DNA from: JANMDR01 sp031376425
GTDB taxonomy: Bacteria > Pseudomonadota > Gammaproteobacteria > Burkholderiales > Usitatibacteraceae
Length of the DNA stretch: 9,752 nt
Reading direction: 5' to 3'
Assembly: GCA_031376425.1 (NCBI GenBank)
Contig: JANMDR010000179.1
Coordinates: forward strand, 1 to 9,752
The translations under genes and the position numbers were made by a program. Below are positions 1 to 6,492 of this stretch, in pieces. Below the pieces are notes generated by a model, which was not told the origin of the DNA, made no database searches, and saw nothing but the letters and a program-made list of their open reading frames with translations. Position 1 is the stretch's first letter. Each line of letters starts with the position of its first letter.

Positions 1-600
1 CCTGCATAAGCAAATTGCTAATGTGCTGGGCGAAGCCAATGCACTGCAAGGTCTGGGTCGAATCGAGGTGGCACTAGGTCGCAATGAAGCGGCACGTACC
101 CATTTTAGCGAAGCCCTGCGCCTGCATAAGCAAATTGCAAATGTGCTGGGCGAGGCCAATGCGCTGAAGGGTCTAGGTCGAGTTGAGGCCGCAGTGGGTC
201 TCAATGAAGCGGCGCGTACCCATTTTAGCGAAGCCCAGCGCCTGCATAAGCAGATCGGTAATGTGATGGGCGAGGCCAATGCGCTGGATGGTTTAGGTGA
301 AATTGAGCGCGCACTAGGTCGCTATGAAGCAGCGCGTACCCATTTTAGCGAAGCCCAGCGCCTGCATAAGCAGATCGGTAATGTGATGGGCGAGGCCAAT
401 GCGCTGCAAGGGGTAGGTCAAATTGAGCGCGCGCTAGGTCGCAATGAAGCGGCACGTACCCATTTTAGCGAAGCCCAGCGCCTGCATAAGCAAATTGGTA
501 GTGCGCTGGGTGAGGCCAATGCCTTATATGAGTTGGCAAACCTTGAGCGTAGCTGTGACCGTGAAAACTTGGCACGGGAGCATTATCGTGATGCAGCAAT
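1..600 (+). repeat. Tandem 120-bp repeats encoding TPR units
   Basis: Five units of exactly 120 bp are in register at 1-120, 121-240, 241-360, 361-480 and 481-600. Units 1-4 are near-identical; I count 9 differences between units 3 and 4 (111/120 identical). Unit 5 matches in its first half and then diverges, acting as the capping repeat. The array probably continues left of the window. It is coding throughout and keeps frame because 120 is a multiple of three. High identity suggests recent unit duplication or ongoing homogenisation. Confidence 0.95.
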
Positions 601-1576
601 ACTGTTTGGTTTATGCGGTCAGCATGAATCACAGGCACGAGCGCAAGCCTTAGCGACCGGTACGTGGGCAAAAACTGGCGCGAAATCTAAATATTGGCTA
701 ATCGGCCGAGGTCTCTTGGTTGGATTACTCCTCGGTGTTACTACCTATGTATTCCTAGACTGGAACCGTCCGCAATTTCTGTACGCCAATACTACCTTTC
801 CTGCTTGGCATGTTGTTGCCGAGCCAACAAGCGATACTGCGATTGTGTTCGTACACGGCATACTTTCTGGGCCAGAGTCGGCCTGGGGGAAGTGGCCTGA
901 GGTGCTTAATGCGGACACACGGGTTCGCGATGCACTGGGTGGTGCACCTGATATTTTTTTGGCGCATTATTACACTGCAGTGGATTCGGGAAATTACAAA
1001 ATTGAGGATGCAGCCGATGCATTACGCACACAATTGCGTACGCCTATCAAGGGCGGGCAGCAGCCCGTGCTATCGCGAAAACGCATTATTTTTATTGCGC
1101 ATAGTATGGGGGGCATCGTGGTGCGCGATGTGTTGGAACGCTATCGCGATGACTTCGCAGGGAAAACAATTGGCTTGGTACTCATGGCTTCACCATCGCG
1201 CGGGTCGGAATGGTCAGATCGGCTAGAGTTGCTGACAAAAGTGGGTAACAACAAAATGGCGCAGCAACTAGCTACCACTAACGATTATGTAGCTAATCTG
1301 GATAAACGCTTTTCTGATTTTGTTAACAAAACGCCTTACACATTAACTGGCCTTGATGTGTTTGAACAAAAATTTGAAATTCCCAATCGCTGGTTGGGTA
1401 TGGTGTTACCGTTTCCGCGTGTGGTAGAGCCAAAGGCGCAATCTTATTATTTTGGTTCGGCAAAAATTGCCGCCAATACCGATCACTCCTCGGTGGTAAA
1501 ACCACAGGATGCGTCACATCCATCCCATGCTTATTTGGTGGATTACCTAACGCATACCTTTGGTAAAGCGCGCTAA
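2..1576 (+). CDS. TPR-repeat, membrane-anchored alpha/beta-hydrolase (5' partial)
   Basis: The reading frame is open to the left edge, so the true start lies outside the window; the GTG at 23 sits inside a repeat and is not a credible start. Counting from the codon at base 2 (524 codons), residues 1-200 are five 40-residue TPR units of the LHKQI..GEANAL..LG..E..LGR.EAA type. One hydrophobic helix follows (about 232-252), with lysines before it and an Asp after it, so the TPRs should be cytoplasmic and the C-terminal domain periplasmic. That domain is an alpha/beta-hydrolase: VHG oxyanion motif near 284-286, nucleophile elbow AHSMGG with Ser368, and DHSSVVKP with probable catalytic His495. The acid is not certain (Glu455 or Glu476). 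It resembles SERAC1/PGAP1-like esterases. Substrate is unknown. An N-terminal NTPase or other domain may lie upstream. The domain calls are fairly sure, the function is not. Confidence 0.85.
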   Translation: MHKQIANVLGEANALQGLGRIEVALGRNEAARTHFSEALRLHKQIANVLGEANALKGLGRVEAAVGLNEAARTHFSEAQRLHKQIGNVMGEANALDGLGEIERALGRYEAARTHFSEAQRLHKQIGNVMGEANALQGVGQIERALGRNEAARTHFSEAQRLHKQIGSALGEANALYELANLERSCDRENLAREHYRDAAILFGLCGQHESQARAQALATGTWAKTGAKSKYWLIGRGLLVGLLLGVTTYVFLDWNRPQFLYANTTFPAWHVVAEPTSDTAIVFVHGILSGPESAWGKWPEVLNADTRVRDALGGAPDIFLAHYYTAVDSGNYKIEDAADALRTQLRTPIKGGQQPVLSRKRIIFIAHSMGGIVVRDVLERYRDDFAGKTIGLVLMASPSRGSEWSDRLELLTKVGNNKMAQQLATTNDYVANLDKRFSDFVNKTPYTLTGLDVFEQKFEIPNRWLGMVLPFPRVVEPKAQSYYFGSAKIAANTDHSSVVKPQDASHPSHAYLVDYLTHTFGKAR

Positions 1577-1603
1577 GTTTAAAATGGTGATGAAGGCGAA
1601 TGG

Positions 1604-1620
1604 TGCCGTAAAATACGGCA
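1604..1620. repeat. Short hairpin in the TPR-hydrolase/rlmD gap
   Basis: TGCCGTA at 1604-1610 and TACGGCA at 1614-1620 form a perfect 7-bp stem with an AAA loop, 27 bases after the hydrolase stop. It could end transcription of the hydrolase gene, but the downstream sequence is only modestly T-rich and not a clean U-tract, so it is not called a terminator. Confidence 0.4.
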
Positions 1621-1656
1621 GCACTCGTTCTTAATCTATTTTCAAGAAAAACAACC

Positions 1657-3033
1657 ATGATCAAACCGCCAAAAACCGTTGCACCATTGCGTATTGCTGA
1701 TATTGAATCTTTAAATCATGATGGTCAGGGTGTCGCGCATGTAGATGGCAAGGTGGTGTTTATTGATGGCGCATTGCCGCGTGAGCGCGTGCAGTATCAG
1801 CCGCGCCGCAGTAAAAACAGCTATGAGCTGGGCGAAACGGTGGCGATTTTGCGCGAGGCATCTAGTCGCATAACCCCTAAATGTGCGGCGTTCAAGGTTT
1901 GCGGTGGTTGTGTGCTACAGCATGCCGAACCGGCGCTGCAGGTGGCTGCCAAGCAACGTGTGCTCGAAGATAATTTGCAACGCATTGGTAAAGTAACACC
2001 GGGGCGCGTGCTGCCGCCTATTTACGCGGCACCGTGGGCGTATCGCCATCGGGCGCGCGTGTCGGTGCATTACGTGGCTAAAAAAGGCGGTGTGCTAGTA
2101 GGGTTTAGAGAAAAGAAAAGCAGCTTTGTGGCGGAGATGGGGCGTTGCGAAGTGTTGGCGGGCGGTGTAGGCAGTTTAATTATGCCGCTGCGGCAGCTTA
2201 TGACCACCCTAGAAGCCCGTGCACGCTTGCCGCAAATAGAGATAGCGGTGGGGCAAAACGTAACGGCATTGGTGTTGCGCATAATGGACCCGCTGGTTGC
2301 CGAAGATGGCGAAAAGCTTAAAACCTTCATTGATGCGCAAAATCTGGCGTGGCGCAACACCGATAATCCGCCTTTGCAATGGTGGCTGCAATCAAAGGGG
2401 CCAGAAACGGCTTTAGCGTGGTATCCGGAAATAATGCCGAAGGTAAGTTATGCCCTACCGGAATTTAATTTGGATATGCAGTTTAAGCCCACTGAATTTA
2501 CGCAGGTAAATTTCGCGGTGAACCGCTTGATGGTGAAGCGTGCTATTGATCTATTAGAAATTACTGCAGGCGATAATATTGCCGATTTATTTTGCGGCTT
2601 GGGCAACTTTACCCTAGCCATCTCCAGACGCGGTGCCAATGTTGTGGGTGTGGAAGGCAGTGAAAGCCTAGTAGCACGTGGCTATGAAAATGCGCAACAC
2701 AATGGCTTCGCCGCCGATGAATCGCGTTTAAGCTTTTTTGCGGCTGATTTATATACCAATCAGGAAGCGGCAATGCAATGCGTGCCCAAGGTAAACAAAA
2801 TGCTGATTGACCCGCCGCGCGATGGTGCTTTAGAGGTATGCAAGCTGCTCACGCGTGAGGCACGCCCCGAACTAAAACGCATTGTCTACGTCAGTTGCAG
2901 CCCCAGCACACTGGCGCGTGATGCGGGTGTGCTGGTGAATGAGCTAGGCTGGACTTTAGCAGCGGCAGGGGTAGTAAATATGTTTCCACATACTAGGCAT
3001 GTAGAATCAATTGCGCTGTTTGTGAGAGATTAG
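1657..3033 (+). CDS. rlmD: 23S rRNA (uracil-C5)-methyltransferase RlmD
   Basis: SAM-dependent enzyme that methylates C5 of U1939 (E. coli numbering) in 23S rRNA; cytoplasmic. The order of parts matches the RumA/RlmD family: a TRAM-like RNA-binding beta domain (about residues 10-70), a [4Fe-4S] cluster set Cys76-x5-Cys82-x2-Cys85 plus Cys164, then a Rossmann methyltransferase domain with ADLFCGLGNFTLA (309-321), DPPRDG (385-390), the catalytic nucleophile in YVSCSPSTLARD (Cys414) and the C-terminal HTRHVESIALF with probable base Glu450. At 458 residues it is slightly longer than E. coli RlmD (433). All key residues are present, so it should be active. The ATG at 1657 has only a weak purine-rich stretch upstream (AAGAAAAA). 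It follows the hydrolase gene by 80 bases and is probably expressed separately. RlmC or TrmA are less likely given length, cluster spacing and the TRAM domain. Confidence 0.95.
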   Translation: MIKPPKTVAPLRIADIESLNHDGQGVAHVDGKVVFIDGALPRERVQYQPRRSKNSYELGETVAILREASSRITPKCAAFKVCGGCVLQHAEPALQVAAKQRVLEDNLQRIGKVTPGRVLPPIYAAPWAYRHRARVSVHYVAKKGGVLVGFREKKSSFVAEMGRCEVLAGGVGSLIMPLRQLMTTLEARARLPQIEIAVGQNVTALVLRIMDPLVAEDGEKLKTFIDAQNLAWRNTDNPPLQWWLQSKGPETALAWYPEIMPKVSYALPEFNLDMQFKPTEFTQVNFAVNRLMVKRAIDLLEITAGDNIADLFCGLGNFTLAISRRGANVVGVEGSESLVARGYENAQHNGFAADESRLSFFAADLYTNQEAAMQCVPKVNKMLIDPPRDGALEVCKLLTREARPELKRIVYVSCSPSTLARDAGVLVNELGWTLAAAGVVNMFPHTRHVESIALFVRD

Positions 3034-3135
3034 TACCTACCCTGAGAATACCTGACTTTATCGGGCTTTCAGCGCGTTGGCTCGAAAATGACGACCTCAG
3101 CGAAGTGATCTTAATGCCAGCACATTTATTGGTTG

Positions 3136-3579
3136 TTAAGGTGGCGTTTGAGTGGATGTGTGATTCAATAAAATTGCGCGCACTTGTTCATACTCCTTTA
3201 GCCGTATTAGGTCTTTTTCTGTGAGTGTAGGAATGCGCGATAGATTCATGTTGTCACCGACATCGGCTAGTTTTACCACGCGCGCAATAGCGTTAGCCGC
3301 AGCGCGGTGTGCGGCAGGCAGCCGCGCTTCACCCTTAGTTTTTGTAAGAGCAAATATGGCATCAGTTACCTCTACAGGAAAACCTTCTGCCTGCAATTGC
3401 GCAACTGTTATCGCAGTGTCTTCCACCACGTCGTGCAACACTGCTGCCATGCGTTCGTGAGCAGTGGTTACGGACAGCATGACGCGCAAGGGGTGCAGAA
3501 TATAGGGATGACCACCCTTATCCGTTTGGCCTGCATGCGCGCGCGCAGCAATTTCGATAGCGCGTTCTAGTGTTGACAT
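3136..3579 (-). CDS. Small stand-alone HD hydrolase, MESH1/SpoT type
   Basis: A 147-residue protein that is a bare RelA/SpoT-type HD domain. Metal and active-site residues of (p)ppGpp 3'-pyrophosphohydrolases are in place: His29 in HPLRV, His49-Asp50 with Glu53-Asp54 in HDVVEDT, and Asp106 with Asn110 in KLADVGDNMN. There is no synthetase, TGS or ACT domain, so it fits small alarmone hydrolases (MESH1-like), which cleave the 3'-diphosphate of ppGpp or related nucleotides with Mn2+. The usual DRxHNM signature reads DVGDNM here, so substrate choice is uncertain. It is the last gene of a probable three-gene minus-strand operon, starting 28 bases after the racemase-like gene, and is convergent with rlmD (102-base gap). 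No strong Shine-Dalgarno is seen. Family assignment is good; ppGpp as the physiological substrate is inference. Confidence 0.85.
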   Translation of the reverse strand: MSTLERAIEIAARAHAGQTDKGGHPYILHPLRVMLSVTTAHERMAAVLHDVVEDTAITVAQLQAEGFPVEVTDAIFALTKTKGEARLPAAHRAAANAIARVVKLADVGDNMNLSRIPTLTEKDLIRLKEYEQVRAILLNHTSTQTPP

Positions 3580-3607
3580 TGGTCGCTTTTTGTTATGGTT
3601 TTACGCA

Positions 3608-4318
3608 TTATTGTGTCAAGTCACTTTGAGATTTAACCAGCGCTACCGCATGGCGCACGCCCAGCTCAGGGCTGCTAAGGGCGACGATGCCGCGTGCAGC
3701 CAGCGGTGCCACCGCTTTATGCATAGAAGCTTGAGCGAGGACGATAGTATGGTTGGCTAGGTCGGCGGTTAGGTTTGTGCTTATCACTGAGTTGACGATG
3801 CTATCAATATAGCCAGAAAAATTTCCCGCTTGAAAAAGCGCCCACGCGTCTGAAATGAGTAGGGGCTTAATTTGCATTTGGCAACCTAGCGCTGTGGCGG
3901 TGGATTGTAAAAGCGCTGTCGTGGGTTGCAGGGTACTTTGCAGTGTTGCTACTAGCAAAATCGGTTTGCGCGTATTTATAGCAGCATCGGCCATGGCGCG
4001 ATCAATGCGGGCGGTGGTGACGGTTTGTTTTCTAACTGTGATTCGTAATGACTCCACTACGCCACCGATTGTGGAGCAGGTACACACCACCACGCGCGCA
4101 CCTGAACTGGCGGCTTCTTTAACCGCATACTTGATGTTTTTGACAAGATGGTGGTTCTCGATGCCGAGCGACGGTTGTTGCGCGTCGATTAGTAAATCCT
4201 CGCGGATGAAGTGTGCTGCGCGAAGTGTCGGTGCCACCTCGTACATGAGGTCTTCAATGAGTTCAACGTGCGTTTGTGCGGTGTGTAAAAACGCGATGTG
4301 GATTAATGGGCGGGGCAT
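3608..4318 (-). CDS. Asp/Glu racemase-like protein
   Basis: A 236-residue cytoplasmic protein of the Asp/Glu/hydantoin racemase superfamily, whose members use cysteines at the interface of two Rossmann-like halves for cofactor-independent racemisation or related chemistry. Visible signatures are an N-terminal beta strand with HIAFLHT, the first-half active-site segment VVVCTCSTIGG (Cys79, Cys81), LLVATLQST for the start of the second half, and VLAQASM plus LSSPELG near the C-terminus. The second-half position that holds Cys in classical two-base racemases reads AQASM, so only the first-half cysteine remains. I remember this AQASM/SSPE form as a recognisable subgroup, often annotated only as racemase family. 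The substrate cannot be told. It lies 22 bases after the cupin gene and 28 before the HD gene, so co-transcription is likely. Confidence 0.8.
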   Translation of the reverse strand: MPRPLIHIAFLHTAQTHVELIEDLMYEVAPTLRAAHFIREDLLIDAQQPSLGIENHHLVKNIKYAVKEAASSGARVVVCTCSTIGGVVESLRITVRKQTVTTARIDRAMADAAINTRKPILLVATLQSTLQPTTALLQSTATALGCQMQIKPLLISDAWALFQAGNFSGYIDSIVNSVISTNLTADLANHTIVLAQASMHKAVAPLAARGIVALSSPELGVRHAVALVKSQSDLTQ

Positions 4319-4340
4319 GAAAACTCTAGGTATAACAAAA

Positions 4341-4721
4341 TTAAATAGGTCGCGTTTGTTCCGTGATGGTGCGTGTTTTATCAGTCACTACGCTACCTGT
4401 GTGCAGGGTTGATTTTTTCTCAATGAGCATAATGAGGCACTCGTTGTTCGCAATCGGGTTATGCATTACCCCGCGTGGCACCACAAACATTTCACCTTCA
4501 CGCAGCAACACACTGTTTGCTTTCATTTCAATCAGCAACTCACCCTTGTGCACCAAAAACATTTCGTCTTCATGCTCATGGTTATGCCATGCCAAGTGCC
4601 CATGCACTTTGGCAACTTTGATATAAGACTCATCAAGTTCCGCCACGACACGCGGTGACCAAAGTTCTGTCAGGCCTTGAGCAATACTAAGTGGAGAGCT
4701 AACTTGTGGTGCAGAAATCAT
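4341..4721 (-). CDS. Single-domain cupin protein
   Basis: A 126-residue single cupin. Motif 1 reads Gly41-x4-His46-x-His48-x4-Glu53-x6-Gly60 and motif 2 reads Gly76-x5-Pro82-x-Gly84-x2-His87, giving the usual three-His, one-Glu metal site inside a small beta barrel. There is no signal peptide, so it is cytoplasmic. Small cupins of this kind bind or isomerise small metabolites, or act as sensors or dioxygenase-like enzymes; nothing in the sequence decides among these. It is the first gene of the probable cupin/racemase-like/HD operon. The ATG at 4721 follows an AT-rich leader with no clear Shine-Dalgarno, and a perfect 13-bp inverted repeat sits 19 bases ahead of it, so a structured leader may affect expression. 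The family is clear; the reaction is unknown. Confidence 0.85.
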   Translation of the reverse strand: MISAPQVSSPLSIAQGLTELWSPRVVAELDESYIKVAKVHGHLAWHNHEHEDEMFLVHKGELLIEMKANSVLLREGEMFVVPRGVMHNPIANNECLIMLIEKKSTLHTGSVVTDKTRTITEQTRPI

Positions 4722-4740
4722 AATAAATAATTACCGTATT

Positions 4741-4775
4741 CCTTGTAGGTAGCTGAAAATAGGCTACCTACAAGG
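4741..4775. repeat. Perfect 13-bp inverted repeat (hairpin)
   Basis: CCTTGTAGGTAGC at 4741-4753 and GCTACCTACAAGG at 4763-4775 are exact reverse complements around a 9-base loop. It lies between the DUF5648 gene and the cupin gene, both on the minus strand. Neither side has a T-tract, so it is not a textbook intrinsic terminator. It could be a weak terminator for the upstream gene, a leader hairpin of the cupin mRNA, a protein-binding palindrome, or one copy of a dispersed extragenic repeat. Confidence 0.85.
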
Positions 4776-4787
4776 GGTCATCAAATA

Positions 4788-4814
4788 AATATATCGTTAC
4801 GGTTTAATTGCCAA
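4788..4814 (-). promoter_or_regulatory. Weak promoter candidate for the cupin operon
   Basis: On the minus strand TTGGCA (4814-4809) and TATATT (4793-4788) each match sigma-70 hexamers at 5 of 6 positions, but the spacer is only 15 bases and the -35 lies inside the 18-bp tandem duplication at the end of the preceding gene. If used, the transcript would start near 4780 and carry the 13-bp hairpin at its 5' end. Confidence 0.25.
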
Positions 4815-4832
4815 CTACGGTTTAACCGCCAA
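4797..4832 (-). repeat. 18-bp tandem duplication across a stop codon
   Basis: On the minus strand the last six codons of the DUF5648 gene (4832-4815, LAVKP plus TAG) are followed directly and in frame by a second copy (4814-4797) that reads LAIKP plus TAA. The copies match at 15 of 18 bases, and the three differences are all G in the first and A in the second copy. The first stop is TAG, so readthrough would add exactly six residues (one for the stop, then LAIKP). Confidence 0.85.
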
Positions 4833-6326
4833 CATGACGTTGCCGCTGATGGCTGCGTTAGCCTTGGCAGTTGCGGTAATTGTGACTATTTTACCGCGAT
4901 CCGCTTCTGCTGGTGTGTAGTTAGTGACAGGGCCAGTGGTGTTGCTTAATTTTCCAGCACCAGTGGTAATTTTCCACGTTACGTCGCGATCATAATTGCC
5001 GGTGCCGGTCACGAAGGCAAACAAGGGATTGGCTTGATTCACGGTGGCCGGTTTGAACAACGCTTCCACCTTCACGCCAGTTACCGTAATGGGTGGTGGT
5101 GGTGGGGGTAGGGCAACCGTTATTTTTACCGTGGCGGATTTACTGGCATCACCCACAGCAACTGCCTTTAAGGTTACTTCGGTATCCTTGGTGACTGTTG
5201 GGGCGTCATAAACAGTTTGTGATCCTGCTGAGGTTGTGACGGTACGAATTACCCCCCCGCCAGCAACGATTGACCAAGTCACGTTGCGGTTATAGTTGCC
5301 GCTGCCATTTACTGCGGCGAGTAAGGGGGTAGATTTTCCAGAAAGTACCTTGCCCTGTGGGGCAAGAATGCGCACGCTGGTAATCGTTGCGGTACTTGAG
5401 GGCTTGGGCAGCACTAACAGCTCGGCGGTGAAGGGTTTATAGTTAGTGCCATCTGGTGTGGCGCGAATCATCACCCGTGTGGCTTTTTCTACAGTCGGCG
5501 CAGTGTAGGTGACTGGATCACCACTAGTGGCTGAAAGCGTTCCGCCGCCACTTAATATCTCCCATTTGGTAATTTTGTAGGCAAAAATAGGTCTAGCGAT
5601 TCCGGGAAGATCTAAAATACGCGTGCTTAATACCGATGCTTTGCCACTTTCTAGCAATGGCGGTGTGGCAACAACAACGAGTTTTGGGAAGTCTGCTGTA
5701 GGGGCAATGCTTACGGGGCCGTTGGCCGTAACGTTAGCAGCGCTCAAATAAGCGCTTGCAGATTCTCCAGCAGCGCACATTGCTACCCCTTCATCTTGCC
5801 AACCACTCGCCATCATATTGTCGGCAATTTGTGGCTCTGCGGTGAAGCGGTGGTTAATTAGGCCTTCTGCTGCGCGACTATTAAAGCTGCGCATGATGGC
5901 TGTACCCGTTTCGCATTGGCCAGATACCGCAGGGGTGATGTAAAAGGCGATGCCTTCATATTGCCAATAGGGGGTGGCATTTTTTACCACTGCGCATTCA
6001 TTGGCGTCGGCGGTATGAAAATGTGATTTTGCCGTAGCCGAATAAAACCGGCATACGCCAACGGCATTATCCGGTGCTATTGCGGCCAACGGCCACGCTT
6101 CAAAGCTATATTCGGTGCGTACCCAGCCGAATTGCTCAAGACTGCTAAGTACTGCGATTTCGTTACTATCAGCAGTGATAAAGTAATTGCCTGTATTGGT
6201 GTTTAAAAACTCGACCACCGGCACAGTTTGCGCTTGTGCAGCAGTGGTGGAAAACATCACCAGCGCGATAGTCATCGCAATACTGTTGATGAGCATCTTT
6301 AGATATTTACGGATGGTAGAAATCAT
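4815..6326 (-). CDS. Exported DUF5648 protein with three Ig-like domains
   Basis: A 503-residue exported protein. A Sec signal peptide occupies residues 1-32 (basic start, hydrophobic run, AQA before the predicted cleavage). Residues about 36-184 are DUF5648-like, with three imperfect copies of a motif built on YFITADSNE, HFHTADANE and HRFTAEPQ, each followed by an aromatic-rich GWxxEGxA-like strand; in other proteins this fold accompanies secreted lipases and adhesins. Three Ig-like beta-sandwich repeats follow (about 215-307, 313-405, 414-503); the last two share the GNYxRxVTW strand and are joined by a hexaproline linker. No catalytic motif, sortase signal or outer-membrane anchor is visible, so it may be periplasmic, secreted or a binding protein. 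The ATG at 6326 is backed by AAGGGGAA four bases upstream. It follows the kinase gene by 166 bases and may have its own promoter. Function unknown. Confidence 0.8.
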   Translation of the reverse strand: MISTIRKYLKMLINSIAMTIALVMFSTTAAQAQTVPVVEFLNTNTGNYFITADSNEIAVLSSLEQFGWVRTEYSFEAWPLAAIAPDNAVGVCRFYSATAKSHFHTADANECAVVKNATPYWQYEGIAFYITPAVSGQCETGTAIMRSFNSRAAEGLINHRFTAEPQIADNMMASGWQDEGVAMCAAGESASAYLSAANVTANGPVSIAPTADFPKLVVVATPPLLESGKASVLSTRILDLPGIARPIFAYKITKWEILSGGGTLSATSGDPVTYTAPTVEKATRVMIRATPDGTNYKPFTAELLVLPKPSSTATITSVRILAPQGKVLSGKSTPLLAAVNGSGNYNRNVTWSIVAGGGVIRTVTTSAGSQTVYDAPTVTKDTEVTLKAVAVGDASKSATVKITVALPPPPPPITVTGVKVEALFKPATVNQANPLFAFVTGTGNYDRDVTWKITTGAGKLSNTTGPVTNYTPAEADRGKIVTITATAKANAAISGNVMLAVKP

Positions 6327-6329
6327 GAG

Positions 6330-6337
6330 TTCCCCTT
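6330..6337 (-). promoter_or_regulatory. Strong Shine-Dalgarno of the DUF5648 gene
   Basis: Minus-strand AAGGGGAA ends three to four bases before the ATG at 6326. It is the strongest ribosome-binding site in the window and fixes this start over the internal Met11 and Met18 codons. Confidence 0.65.
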
Positions 6338-6392
6338 TTTTATCTTTGTAAAATGAGCATTATTAAACCGCGCATTGACGGCTTCATGAGCT

Positions 6393-6420
6393 GTTTTATG
6401 GACGACTTATGAGCGGTCAA
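6393..6420 (-). promoter_or_regulatory. Promoter candidate for the DUF5648 gene
   Basis: Minus-strand TTGACC (6420-6415), a 16-base spacer and TAAAAC (6398-6393) give 5/6 and 4/6 matches to sigma-70 hexamers, about 65 bases ahead of the ATG. The 166-base gap after the kinase gene leaves room for an own promoter. Another TTGACA at 6467-6462 lacks a good -10. Confidence 0.3.
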
Positions 6421-6453
6421 GGCACTGCAAAATAGACGATACCGCATTTTCAC

Positions 6454-6469
6454 ATTTGATGTGTCAAAT
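6454..6469. repeat. Small perfect inverted repeat after the kinase gene
   Basis: ATTTGA and TCAAAT flank a TGTG centre, 24 bases past the kinase stop and inside the upstream region of the DUF5648 gene. It is AT-rich with no T-tract, so it is weak as a terminator. It could be an operator, since it covers a TTGACA on the minus strand. Confidence 0.45.
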
Positions 6470-6492
6470 TAGGATGCGTTAAATTTACCGCA

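Noticed and set aside
1..600. CRISPR or other non-coding repeat array
   Set aside because: The 120-bp units are head to tail without spacers, coding throughout and match TPRs.
810..1226. 138-codon plus-strand reading frame inside the hydrolase gene
   Set aside because: Overlaps the hydrolase catalytic region in another frame; no motif and no ribosome-binding site.
23..1576. GTG at 23 as the start of the TPR-hydrolase gene
   Set aside because: It is an internal valine codon repeated in every 120-bp unit, and the frame is open to base 2.
3034..3135. Bidirectional terminator between the convergent rlmD and HD genes
   Set aside because: Only a 5-bp stem including a G-T pair could be found near 3050; nothing supports a call. 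The 102-base gap otherwise shows nothing.
3855..4412. 185-codon plus-strand reading frame
   Set aside because: It is antisense to the racemase-like and cupin genes, spans two well-supported genes and shows no recognisable domain.
4741..4775. Intrinsic terminator
   Set aside because: The stem is excellent, but no run of T follows it on either strand, so it is recorded as an inverted repeat only.
6454..6469. FNR/CRP-type box
   Set aside because: The half-sites TTGA and TCAA are separated by four bases, whereas the FNR box TTGAT-N4-ATCAA leaves six between them.
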